In this document: positions 54,750-64,000 of the stretch, piece by piece
Numbering within the stretch: the stretch's first letter is position 1
How the letters are laid out: the number at the start of each line of letters is the position of its first letter
Origin: Phytophthora hibernalis
Taxonomy: Eukaryota > Oomycota > Peronosporomycetes > Peronosporales > Peronosporaceae
Length of the DNA: 64,000 bases
Reading direction: 5' to 3'
NCBI GenBank assembly: GCA_012656075.1
Contig: JAAKBF010000012.1
Span: 1-64,000 of the forward strand
Translations under genes and position numbers: made by a program
Notes under the pieces: generated by a model
What the model was told of the DNA's origin: nothing
What the model saw: the letters and a program-made list of their open reading frames with translations, nothing else
Databases searched by the model: none

Positions 54750-55696
54750 GCATCATATTGAATACCACCGTGCAAATTGGCAGGACCAGCGTTGTTGTCC
54801 AAGTCACACGCGCCACGGACACCACGGAGAGGCGGTTGGTCGTCTCAAATTTTGAGGCAAGTGTGCCGGATGCTCAAAATGATTTGCGTCCGACTTAAAT
54901 TTAGTGTCGGAAAGTCACAGTTCCGATCCTATATTCAAAATAAAGCTTAGCTGATTGTGAATTTTGAAAATGAAATTTCTAATGCAGACGTTGATGATTC
55001 AACCAAAGCCGAGCGTAGTAACATGATGCAAGCCAAGCGCTGAATGATTCTAACAAGTATCCTAGTGAGGATGTGCTACGATTTTTATCGTAGCACCATT
55101 TTAATGAGTATGTGCGTTTCAATTGATCAGTCTAGACAACTTACCAACTGATCGTGTCCCGCCTTCTGCTTCGTCGCTCTGGAACATTTCTGGTACCACC
55201 ACCATCCATCCGACACTACGTTTACGACTAAGGTTCGCTGACGAGGTTTTCACCAATTCAGTACTGCGACCGTGGCAGTCCGATATACATCAAGTCCATC
55301 TCTAATATTTGGCACCACGACAGCATCGACACATTCCCGTTGGAGTTTAGCGTCGACACGGTTGGACACCGCGCCGAAGACACATCACCGGAAACCGACA
55401 GATAGTCCTCACCACCGTTTTCATCCTCGGTTAGCACCACCCGAAGGTGAATTCGGTATACCGTCTCTATTTTTCCTGTCGCCGACAACGACGTACTGGT
55501 AGTATATAGTGGTTGTGTGTTCGTGGCCACCGCCGACAACCCAAGCATAGTTAATTCCAGCGATGCGCCATCATCAACCACACGTCCCTCGTATTCCCGT
55601 AATCCCCAACAATCGTCAAACATTGCCGCTCCTGCTGCTGCCGAAATTCCGTTCGGGAGCGACGTGAATGCGTGCGCTTCACCGTCCAGCAGGAGC
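54748..55696 (-). repeat. second copy of 49,558-50,505
   Basis: This duplicated segment has the S1 3' flank with the hairpin and the S1 tail. It ends abruptly at the start of E3. Confidence 0.88.
55258..55696 (-). pseudogene. S1-G, C-terminal fragment
   Basis: Only the last ~145 codons of S1 are present (YEGRVVDDGASLELTMLGL to MDLMYIGLPRSQY), nearly identical to S1-F. Similarity stops after CAGGAGC at 55,696, where E3 begins. The rest of the gene is not found on the far side of E3, so E3 did not simply split it. Confidence 0.8.
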
Positions 55697-55903
55697 TGGT
55701 GACCATCCGATAAGGATGATCCGTTTGACGATACGTGGTAAGAACCCGAGGTTTAGAGTGCTATAGTTAGGTAGGACCGAGCTGCGGTGGCTGCTAGGCG
55801 TCACTTTGCTTCTGCGTCGGAGTGCGACAAGCGTCCTTTCCAGCGTTCAAGCCACTTCTCACAACCGCCGCACCCAGTTTTCCCGCCTCTTCACGTCCTA
55901 GCC

Positions 55904-56356
55904 ATGGCTCCACGTCGTCTTGCCTCCAACACCCTCGCGTTCATCGGTCCCGTTCACGCCCCCGAGTTGACGGAGTTCTGCTACGTGCGTCTGCATAGCA
56001 TGGATGGCAACAAGGCAAGTGTGCGCGTTGTGGGTGCTGATGTTGAGGATGACGGACAAGAATTCTTGGAACCAGTCTCCGTGCTCGAGATTCGCGCAGT
56101 CGACTCGTCCGAGGCGAGCCCGAGGCCAGGGAGCAACATAGCCCACCCTGTCACGTTCGTCCAACCAACGGCCCCAGATCTAGGTCAGTGGACTTACGGT
56201 GTTGTCACGCGATACGAAGTCAATTTCCGCGGCACATGGTTGAGTGTCATGACAGAAGTGCAGGTTGTGTCGGTGGCTTTAGCGGAACCGCTACGAGTCA
56301 TTAAGGCTGACCCAATTACATATGCACTACAAGTTGATGGCTTTCTAGATCACTAA
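55904..56356 (+). CDS. E3 ORF1A (150 aa)
   Basis: The open frame is longer upstream, but ATG 55904 gives MAPRRLASNTLAFIGPVHAP, matching the E4 start MRSPAVNVGDLAFIGPVHA, so this start is preferred. FVQPTAPDLGQWTYGVVTRYEV aligns with E4 FVHPSGAAAGKWTFGVATRYEF, and PLRVIKADPITYALQV with ARIIKVDQINYVLQV. It ends at TAA 56356, shorter than the E4 product, because a deletion follows. The function is unknown, presumably gag-like. Confidence 0.6.
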   Translation: MAPRRLASNTLAFIGPVHAPELTEFCYVRLHSMDGNKASVRVVGADVEDDGQEFLEPVSVLEIRAVDSSEASPRPGSNIAHPVTFVQPTAPDLGQWTYGVVTRYEVNFRGTWLSVMTEVQVVSVALAEPLRVIKADPITYALQVDGFLDH

Positions 56357-56384
56357 CAAGTTTGGGAAATTTCGCAGTCATATT

Positions 56385-56785
56385 GTGGCCCGCGACCTGG
56401 AGAGTAGAACAAGACTGGAGCTGATGGACCTACGTCGTTCCCACCGCAGCAAGGGGTTGCTGGAGCTGATGGACCTACGTCGCTCCCACCGCAGCGTCGA
56501 CACTGCGCTGTATCGCAGCCAGTACAATCAGGACACAGATCGCCGTAGAGTGCACCAACGACGACAGCCAACCGTGCCGGCACCAGTTTTCACAGCTCTT
56601 CCGCGCCAAGGTGATAAAAAGCTGTGTAAGAAGTCTATTTCGGACATGGGATGCTCCGGAAATGACCATGGAGGCTGCTTCAATAACCGGCGAGCACAGT
56701 TTCACCCAAGGTGACTGCCGGAGGTGGTGAAAGCCTACATCACAGAGAAGTGCAACGGCCGCGCACCAGAGGCCAAGAAAGATTG
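56385..56785 (+). pseudogene. E3 ORF1B remnant with zinc-finger end
   Basis: After a tandem 42-bp duplication (56,418-56,500; ELMDLRRSHRS twice), the frame reads ALPRQGDKKLCKKS, DMGCSGNDHGGC and RRAQFHP, then a stop and the related PEVVKAYITEKCNGRAPE. It corresponds to the C-terminal finger of ORF1B in E2 and E4 (C-x8-C-x7-C), but the His at the fourth position is Gln here. The preceding ~200 codons of ORF1B are deleted. Confidence 0.6.
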
Positions 56786-56861
56786 ACTACCACGGAACCG
56801 GCGGTAATACCTGGGAGATCATACTAACAGAACAAGCATTTCAGATGATCGCCTAACTTCT

Positions 56862-58110
56862 ATGTCGTCCACGCATAATCTACTCGGTCGGCTTGCCGAA
56901 ATCTCCGAGCTCGACAGGCTCGATCATCTACACGAGTTTGCAGCAACCTACGGTCTTGTATGTCCATCTCCAAATTCCCAAGACAACGAAATTGTCGTCA
57001 ACGTCGTCACGTTCTTGTCAGATCTTGCTGTTCCCTCCCAGCTCCGGTTACCCGAATTCGTGCGACGTGTTCGCGGTCAAACAGATGTCGACGGCAGACC
57101 CAACAAAGCGCTCTACGAAGTCCCAGTGCCGCGTAATTCGTCTCACCGTGGCGCGTACATACAATGGAACGACATCGTTCGGGAGGGTGTTCGACCACGC
57201 TGGAATGACTTCAAGCCCTGAACGCAACCGCACCGTCCTCCCAACCACAAAAGCGCTAGCGTACATGCCGCAGCTATTCGACGACACATTCGACAAGGGC
57301 AACATGACGGCAGCTATCTTGTTCTTGACGAGCGAGTGTTAGATCTCTGGCCGGAGCTGTATGTAAGCCCAATCGGTGTTGTAGACAAGGCCGGCAACGA
57401 TACACGCATTATTAACGACTTCTCGTAGCTTCGGTGAACGAATTCACCAATCGTGAGAACTTCCCTACAATTACGTACAACCCACCTCGTGATATTGAAC
57501 GACGCATACTCGAGTTATTATCTAGGCACCCGACGAGGAGGTGCTTTTGATGCTTGGAGACGTCTCCGGAGCGTTCTGGCACGTGCCGGTACGCGAACAG
57601 GAAGTTCACATGTTCATATTCATCTACGATGGCTACGTAGTCGTTGACTTATCCTGCGGCTTCGGTTGGTGCGGATCCCCAGCGTTCTACTCCCTCGCCG
57701 GAACCGTCATCAACGACCTCTATGAGTCTACGAAAATTGATGAATATGCAGCCCATCACTTTGGACGCTTGCAGGGAAACGTCTGGTGCGATGATCACAC
57801 GTGCGTCGAAGTCCCGTGGCCAACGCTGCCAAACCGCTTGCAATGCACTACGCCAAGCCATTGCGACGGTTATCGGCCCGACAGCCATCAACGATAAAAC
57901 GTTTACCCCTTGGAGGTCACAGAACAAGGCGCTAGGACTACTCTGGGATACATCCTCTGAAACAGTCTCCATCCCCGACAATAAGCTTGAGAAGGCACAA
58001 TCTCGAATAGCGTCACTTCTTCCATCCACACGCGTCACAAAGACGGAGCTGAACAAGCTACTTGGTGTCTTTCGGCACGTCGCAACGTGTTTCCGTCCGC
58101 ACGAGCCGTT
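56862..58110 (+). pseudogene. E3 reverse transcriptase
   Basis: The N-terminal frame (56,862-57,221) has FVRRVRGQTDVDGRPNKALYE and DIVREGVRPRW. The RT then changes frame near 57,215, 57,430 and 57,820, giving ELYVSPIGVVDKAGNDTRIINDFS, motif A MLGDVSGAFWHVPV, motif B GFGWCGSPAFYSLAG, motif C VWCDDHTCVEV and ALGLLWDTSSE. All catalytic residues survive despite broken frames. Confidence 0.82.
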
Positions 58111-58720
58111 TATCAGCGAATCCATACGGCTGCCATCTCCAGGCCACCATTCGGGTCGAGCGCGCTAGTACGCGAGGTTATCGAGGATCTCCGGTGGTTT
58201 CTGGCTGTGGTTGAGAACAAAGGTCGCTTCAATGGAATCCCAGTAGCACAATTTTCCAGTCCTATCACGCTCAGCATACACGTCTACACGGACGCGTCCG
58301 GGTCCTGGTTGGCTGTCCTCGAACCCCAGCGGCACGAGTTTATCAGAATCCAGTACGCAAACGAGGAGATTGAGGCGCTGCAGTCCGGTTCTTACGAAAA
58401 CTCAATCAACGTTCGCGAGCTTCAAAGCGCGGTTATGGCTGCATTGCATTGGGGGCCACATTGAATGGACAAGGCAGCTGGTCACACGAAACACGTATGC
58501 TTTCACATCGATAGCACAAGCGCCGTGGCATGGGCTTCGAACCGCCTTAGCCGTCACCCAACCGTGCAGCTCTACAATCGCTTATTGTTGCTCTTTGAAC
58601 TCGAGTACAATCTGTCGTTCTCGGCAGAACATATTGCGGGAAGCTGAACGAAATGGCCGACACCGGTTCACGCGCGTGGACTGAGAGCCATCCATTATGG
58701 TAAACTTGGGCTAACCTCTC
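58087..58720 (+). pseudogene. E3 RNase H
   Basis: The frame 58,087-58,464 carries YTDASGSWLAVL and INVRELQSAVMAALHWGPH, then TGA. The next piece (58,465-58,647) has FHIDSTSAVAWASN and ends at TGA. NEMADTGSRAW follows after a one-base shift. The acidic residues D, E, D, D are all recognisable. Confidence 0.82.
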
Positions 58721-58726
58721 TCATTC

Positions 58727-59789
58727 ATGGTCCCAGATAGAAGTTCTTCCGACTTTCGACAATCTCTCAAGCGTTTGGGAGAGACTCTATGTGGGATGGC
58801 CCCGGCAAGGACTACATCGGGCAAGTATCAAACTCACTGGTGCCAATGGAGAAGCTTATCCAAGCTTATGTGCTGGTCGCCACGGTTGGAAAAATCAGAC
58901 CGCACGAGCACCAACAAGCTTGTATACTTTACGATATACCTCTGGAAGTATGGATGGAACGCTTCTGGCACTGGAAGCCAACACTCAACGATACAGTCAA
59001 AGCTGTCAAGCGTGTTCTGGTATCTCCGTCGATATTGCGATATCGATTTATCTAGATCGCCTCTCCTCAAGATACTTCTTCAGGGTATCAAACGGCTGTC
59101 TAATCCTACCAAGAAGAAGTTGCCCGCATTCCTCCGGATTCTCCGGCGGTCTTTACACCTGGACCGCCCACGAGACCGCCTAGTATGGGGCAGCGTGCTT
59201 CTCGATTACTTCTTCTTACTAAGAAGATCTGAGTATATGGTCGTCGGAAGATGTCGTCATTCGTACACTCTGAAGATGAAGAACGGCTTCTTTACGGACT
59301 CCCGAGGCAAACACGTCACAGCCAATGTCGCGACTGCAGTGACTATTGATCTGGGTGGTGCGAAGAACGATCAATATGGTCGTGGTGCGTGGAGAATGAC
59401 GCACCAATCCAGTGACCGATCGCTCTGCTCAGTGTGAGCACACAAACACGTGCTTCGTGCACGATGGGAACTTGAGGTCACCAACCACGATTATCTCTGC
59501 GTCGACCATAGTGCAGAATCAGTCGCTAAGGCCCTCAAGAACATAGCAATATAGGGCAGGCGTGGCACCTACGAACTACTCGACCCACTCACTGCGGAGC
59601 GGCGGAGCCACAGCGCTTCTATCCGGTAGAGCTGACAACCTGTCGATCAACATCCTGGGAAGATGGGTGTCTCGCTGTTTCGAGGAATACCCCTTGCAAT
59701 CGGCGGTGTCGACCTCAGACCTCGCGCGGCGTATGATTTTCCCTCAACAATATCAAGCGCGCACAAGCAATGAAATTTGGGGCTGCTAG
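58727..59789 (+). pseudogene. E3 tyrosine recombinase in two frames
   Basis: The first part (58,727-59,437) is open for 236 codons: SGKYQTHWCQWRSLSK, LLQGIKRLSNPTKKK, FFLLRRSEYMVV with the first catalytic Arg, then GAKNDQYGRGAWR. A broken segment follows (59,440-59,560). The end (59,562-59,789) carries STHSLRSGGATALLS with HxxR, ILGRW, FEEYPLQS with the Tyr, and a final Cys. This supplies the part lost from E1. Confidence 0.85.
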
Positions 59790-59870
59790 GCCCACCATCG
59801 AGCTTGTCCGACGCAAGCCAATAGAAGATATTTGCCTCCCTTCACAATCAGGTACTGGACGCGGGAGGAA

Positions 59871-60174
59871 ACTGTTTGCACTGCAAAACGTCCGTTGGGC
59901 GGTCATACTTGACCATCTAACTCCTGCATGTACTCGCTAAAGGGGTAATGCCGAGCTGCTTCGACCGTAACTGTTGCTGCAAGGGGCCCCAGACACGCGA
60001 AACATGGAATAACGTCACAATGACCGCAATGAGCGACCGGGATCACTTTGCGAATAGAAACTCTACTGCTTGAAACTTCAAATACCACAGAAACATATTC
60101 CGGCCATAGCTGATCGGTCCTGGTGGGAAACTTTGCACATATCGGAACAGTGAAATCAGTCGGGAAATCCTCGC
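59871..60174 (-). pseudogene. C-family relic between E3 and E4
   Basis: It is nucleotide-similar to the minus strand of the 40,010-40,340 relic: CTGTTTGCACTGC at one end and GAACAGTGAAATCAGTCG at the other. It is about 300 bp, bounded exactly by the two DIRS-like elements. Confidence 0.65.
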
Positions 60175-60375
60175 ATTGGGATCAGGCCGGGAGGATGATC
60201 CGTTTTCCGATAAGGCATGAGGACGAAGTCCCTATTCTTAGATCGAAGCCGTGGCTTCTGTAGCGTAGCTGACAAGTAGGCTCATTCTGCTTTTATCTGC
60301 GCGGACGAAAGAGCCTGTTCTAGCTACTCCAAGCGACGGAGTAACCCCTCCTCCTCTCTCATCGACCTTTCAACG

Positions 60376-61218
60376 ATGCGATCTCCTGCAGTTAACGTTG
60401 GCGATTTGGCGTTTATCGGGCCCGTTCATGCTTTCAACATGGAGGGTTTGGCTACGTTCGCGTGCGTCGTGTCACCGGTGATACAGCACACGTCAACACG
60501 GTTGGCGCGGAGGAGGGCGAAGAAATCTCGCTACCGACGGCCACGCTTGCTCTACGAATCGTAGATGCGTCCGAGATTGCACTGTTGCCGGGTTCCTATG
60601 TCGGGACCTGTAGTATTCGTGCATCCTTCGGGCGCTGCCGCGGGGAAATGGACCTTTGGGGTGGCGACCCGATACGAGTTCCTGCGCGATGGACCGGTTC
60701 TGAGCGTACTGGCAGGGTCATCGATCACTTCTGAGCAAGTACATTACCCTGCGCGAATCATCAAGGTTGATCAGATCAACTACGTGCTTCAGGTTGGAGC
60801 GACCTTCTCCGATATGGTGCTTAATGCTCGAGAACTACTGCAACAACAAGACCTGGTCTGCTCCATGTGCCGGAAACGTCGTGGTGCTATCCCTGCTAGT
60901 GTCCAGGACCTGTTGACGATCCCGTTCCTACCTGACGAGGTTGTGCCACTGCTGCGTCCACATGATGTTCAAGTCGTTCATGTGCGCCGGCAACATGTTC
61001 TGGACGTCGCGGTGGGGCCCAGGAAACGAAACGCGCTGAATCTGTACCGAGATCCTCAGGTTGAAACACCTGCTGTCGCGTTAACAACACCCAAAAGTGT
61101 GGCGTCCGGCACGGATGTCGAAGTACTGAGTCTTGACATTGGGTCCGATAATGACGACGTCGCGACCATTCGACAACAGTGCCGCACGCTGGGAAACGTC
61201 TCCGGCGAGAGTCGCTAA
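60376..61218 (+). pseudogene. E4 ORF1A with a CxxC pair
   Basis: The start MRSPAVNVGDLAFIGPVHA is read from ATG 60376. It shifts near 60,450 (YVRVRRVTGDTA) and near 60,600 (SGPVVFVHPSG, WTFGVATRYEF, ARIIKVDQINYVLQV), then stays open to 61,218. The extra C-terminal region absent from E3 has LVCSMCRKRRG, a single Cys pair, and an acidic LDIGSDNDD tail. This is the fullest ORF1A in the window. No known domain. Confidence 0.6.
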
Positions 61219-61233
61219 CCGTGGGGTTCAGCG

Positions 61234-62179
61234 ATGACACACCCTTTGATGGATACACGGGCGACACGGACCGTACACCGACCAAAGAATCCTTTCGACC
61301 GACAGCAACGCAGCGGCAAGTGCATCGGACTATTGTGCACGCAATTTCAAGGTACGCATCCGCAATCGTTAGTAGAGTCCTTACAACAGTCGCCCCATGT
61401 CCAGTTCCTGGCCTCGCCCCCGGTCCTTCGCGGTCTGTACGATTTCAGCTTTGGGATTCATGGTCTGTCAATTATGCACTGTCGGCCGGCAGAAATGCTG
61501 GATCTGGTGGACGCTTTGGGCTCCACCACTGCGTCCACAGACTTCTCGGAGAAAAACCTGCTACGACCGCATCTTCCAAGAACGATGTACTCGACGGACT
61601 CCGCATTCTGCGGATATTTGGCTCGGCATTCTACAATCAGGATGTAGTCGAACTCATTGGTGTTGCAACGAGATTCATCGTGCGGTACAAAGGTGTACCA
61701 GCTACGGACTCATTTGGGTGGAAGCTTATTGCGTATTGGGTGACCAGCAAATTCTGCAAGTTCCGCAGCTTTCTGGTAGCTCACGACCTCACAGCGGCAG
61801 CCGCACTACACACCGAGTTTTCCCGCAATGACGAAGACCTGTTGGGATTGCAAGACATTCGCGCGAATCATGGCCGTACTCCCGGACACGGCAACCGGTC
61901 TCGGCAGATTCCAGACTCCGGACGGCGACTGGAGCGGTCCCAACAACAGTCCAGTGAGCGTCCCCGACAAAGGACAAGTATAATCTCACTAGAGGACTTA
62001 GCAGCGCTCCCCGTCAAGGCGACAAACGACTGTGTATGAAATGCTGCACGGGAACCGGTAACTGTCGATGCTTTGACAGAAAGAGGGCCCATTTCCGTCC
62101 CAGTCAACACCCAGACGTGGTGAAAACACAAATCGAGAAGCGCTACAAAGGTCTAGCACCGGCGAATCAGGACCTGTGA
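61234..62179 (+). pseudogene. E4 ORF1B with C-terminal finger
   Basis: ATG 61234 lies 15 bp past the ORF1A stop. The frame holds SPPVLRGLYDFSFGIHGLSIMH and then shifts near 61,610 to VVELIGVATRFIVRYKGVPATDSFGWKLIAYWV. A Ser/Arg/Gln-rich segment follows. A last shift near 62,010 gives PRQGDKRLCMKCCTGTGNCRCF with RAHFRP, then VVKTQIEKRYKGLAPANQ, ending at TGA 62179. The finger matches those of E2 and E3. Confidence 0.62.
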
Positions 62180-62299
62180 CGTGCGTCGCCTCTGAAACCG
62201 CGATCCGGAGGGCCTGACGATGTCCATCACGCTGCGAATGCACGTGTCAAGCTGGACAACACGGTCCGAGCCCTTCGCCGGTTCACGACTTACCTGTAG

Positions 62300-63540
62300 G
62301 TGACGTTCTTCACCATGTATCCAAGTACGCTTTGCAATTCGATCTCACACCTCCTGTTCCTGCTGTCGACGCTGCAACCGTTGACAGGGCCCAAGTCCAG
62401 TTTCTTTCCATGCTATCCCGCCGGTCTCAACTGCCACCGCCGACGGTTGTCCGTCTGGTCCGTGGCCAAACCGACAGCGATCCCCGACCAAACAAAGCGC
62501 TGCACGAGTTTGAGTTGCCCACGGATCCCGCGTACCATCCGGTCTATCGCGAGTGGAATGCGATTGTTCGCCACGGGTTTCAACTTCAACCACGCTGGAC
62601 ACCGGCCAAGCCATCTGCCCAACTCGTACGCCCGAAAACCACCACATTGCTCCGACTCACATAGACAAAGTGCGGCGACACGTCCGCAAAGGCCAGTTGG
62701 AAGGGCGGTATTTCATCCTTGAGAGAGACGCGCTTGAACTGTGGCCCGAGATTTACCTTAGCCCAATCGGTATCGTCGAGAAGGGCGACTGCGACATCCG
62801 AGTCATCAACAATGATTCGTTTCCGAGTGGCGAGTCGGTGAACGACTTCACGGACACGACCGATTTCCCTCAATTTCGTATAATCTGCCTCGTGATATTG
62901 CGACGCGCATACACGAGTTGTGTACTATGCACCCTCTCGCTGAGGTGTTGCTTATGCTCGGAGACGTCTCCGGAGCTTTCCGGCACGTGCCGACGATCGA
63001 AAATGGCGTGCACATGTTCGCTTTCGCGCTGGATAACCACGTGGTAATCGACTTGTCATGCGGGCTCGGATGGTGTGGCTCACCTGCTTACTATTCGTGG
63101 CAGGCAGAATCATCAATCATCGTTACGAAACTTCACGACCCACAGGAGCCTCGGTGCTAGACGCGAGTCACTTCAGCGGGAACGTTTGGTGTGACGACCA
63201 CACCTGTGTTGAGGTTAACACGGGCTCAAGAGGTAACGATGCGAACATCGCGCTGCGCTGGGCAATGTCTTCCGTCCTGGCTCCGGTAGCGATCAACGAA
63301 GACAAATTCACGCAGTGGGACGCTCAGTTTGCTCCGGGACACTAACAATGGGACGGTCTCGAATTCCGACGGAAAGATGTCAAGAGCACAACTCCGCGCA
63401 GAATCTCTGCTAAACGCCAGCCAAGCATCGAAGACGGAGTTGAACCAAGTGCTAGGCGTCTTTCGACACTTGGCGGTCTATTTTCCTGCTGCACGAGCTT
63501 TCTATCAGCGAATTCACACAGCGGCAATTCGCAAGCACAC
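62300..63540 (+). pseudogene. E4 reverse transcriptase
   Basis: Frames in order: VVRLVRGQTDSDPRPNKAL and AIVRHGFQLQPRW (62,332-62,664); VRRHVRKGQLEGRYFILERDALELWPEIYLSP then DIRVINNDSFPSGESVND (62,553-62,870); motif A MLGDVSGAFRHVPT and motif B GLGWCGSPAYYS (62,918-63,110); motif C VWCDDHTCVEV (63,180-63,220). LNQVLGVFRHLAVYFPAARAFYQR (63,430-63,510) ends the RT part. At least four frame changes. Confidence 0.82.
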
Positions 63541-64000
63541 TCCCGGTCGACGACGTCTCAATTCCGACGTACCGGACGACTTTCGTTGGTTCCGAGCCGT
63601 CCTTGCCCAGAAGTCCCGCTTTAATGGCATTCCAGTCGCCCAACTAGCGTGTACCGTCTCACCATCAGTCCAAGTGTACGTGAACGCCTCGGACTCCGGG
63701 TTGTGTGCCTTAATCCCGTCCGACGTGAGTAACTGCGGATACAGTTCACACCAGCTGAAAAAGATGCCATTCGATCAGGCAAGTACGACTACTCGATCAA
63801 CGTTCGCGAGCTGAAAAGCACAGTACTCGCGGCACTACACTGGGGCCCCGGCTGGGAGCACATGGACGCTAGTGGTCCGACTCACGTGTGGTTCCACCTC
63901 GACAATATGTCGGCGGTGGTTGGTCGAACCGCCGTCTCAGCCGGCACCCGCTCGCCCAAATGTTCAATCGGCTGTTGGCGCTCACCAAAATTCAATATCA
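63541..64000 (+). pseudogene. E4 RNase H (cut by window edge)
   Basis: The first catalytic segment reads VYVNASDSGLCALI, where E1, E2 and E3 have DAS, so the first Asp is Asn. INVRELKSTVLAALHWGP and FHLDNMSAVV follow in another frame. The last segment lies beyond the window. Confidence 0.8.

Larger units (their letters stand above)
55697..59870 (+). mobile_element. DIRS-order retrotransposon E3, internally deleted
   Basis: The layout is 5' region with GGATGATCCGTTT (also at the start of E4), ORF1A, a remnant of ORF1B, RT, RNase H and recombinase to 59,789, with about 80 bp to the junction with the C relic. Split repeats could not be recognised by eye. Most of ORF1B is missing and the RT is frameshifted several times, so this copy is inactive. 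Confidence 0.82.
60175..64000 (+). mobile_element. DIRS-order retrotransposon E4 (continues past window)
   Basis: The 5' end begins near 60,175 with GGGAGGATGATCCG. ORF1A, ORF1B, RT and RNase H follow in the same order as E2, and the recombinase lies beyond the window. Several frameshifts occur. Junction with the C relic on the left shows no obvious target duplication. Confidence 0.82.

Noticed and set aside
61179..62039. 286-codon frame in E4 as one intact protein
   Set aside because: Its first ~140 codons are out of frame relative to the ORF1B block conserved in E2 (VLRxLxxxxFGxxGLSIxH), which is read in the frame starting at 61,234.
1..64000. RXLR or Crinkler effector genes, Helitrons, tRNA and rRNA genes, CRISPR-like arrays
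   Set aside because: No RXLR-EER or LxLFLAK start, no Rep/helicase motifs, no cloverleaf or rRNA signature and no regularly spaced repeat array were seen. A computed scan would be needed to exclude tRNAs fully.

Overview
The window looks like a transposon-rich nuclear region of an oomycete (Phytophthora/Pythium-like). The basis is the Ty3/gypsy gag-pol fragments, whose wording matches the oomycete gypsy type, four tyrosine-recombinase (DIRS-order) retrotransposon copies of the kind common in oomycetes, and intron-bearing genes with GTGCGT/GTACGT donors. No bacterial operon, rRNA, tRNA or CRISPR array was recognised. Almost every coding region carries frameshifts or stops, so this is mostly a graveyard of duplicated genes and mobile elements. 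Some single-base gaps in homopolymers could instead be assembly errors.

Two kinds of material alternate. (1) A repeated gene neighbourhood with four local families, named here S1, S2, C and D because I do not recognise the proteins. S1 is a three-exon gene of about 700-760 codons, with copies A (2.7-5.8 kb, -), B (7.5-10.7, -), C (15.7-18.6, -), D (23.2-25.1, +, cut off), E (32.9-35.9, +), F (50.1-53.2, -) and G (55.3-55.7, -, tail only). S2 shares the first two exons with S1 but has a short, charged tail: 13.2-14.0 (-), 37.8-38.6 (+) and 41.8-42.6 (+). C (12.0-12.8 -, 39.7-40.4 +, 59.9-60.2 -) and D (6.1-7.0 -, 11.0-11.9 -, 40.9-41.7 +, 53.6-54.5 -) sit between them. The order S2-C-D-S recurs in opposite orientation at 14.0-7.5 kb and 37.8-42.6 kb, which points to segmental inverted duplication. 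All six S1 copies that keep exon 1 share an upstream 20-bp motif.

(2) Mobile elements. Gypsy copy G1 (1-2.3 kb) and G2 (27.7-32.5 kb) are both on the minus strand and share the same inactivating lesions. DIRS-like element E1 (25.1-27.5, -) is cut at both ends and fused to S1-D. E2 (43.5-49.4, +) is structurally complete, with the split direct repeats A1...B1-A2-B2 of the Ngaro/PAT type. E2 sits inside a ~0.4-kb terminal-inverted-repeat element, itself flanked by a TA duplication; the empty target site is preserved in a duplicated segment at 54.75 kb. E3 (55.7-59.9, +) lacks most of ORF1B. E4 (60.2 kb to the window end, +) continues outside.

The DIRS-like elements encode, in order, ORF1A, ORF1B ending in a C-C-C-H finger, reverse transcriptase with a WCDDH catalytic motif, RNase H, and a tyrosine recombinase. 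The most noteworthy signals are the nested E2/TIR insertion with its empty site, the 1.9-kb S1 inverted repeat, and the unrecognised S/C/D gene neighbourhood with its shared promoter motif.
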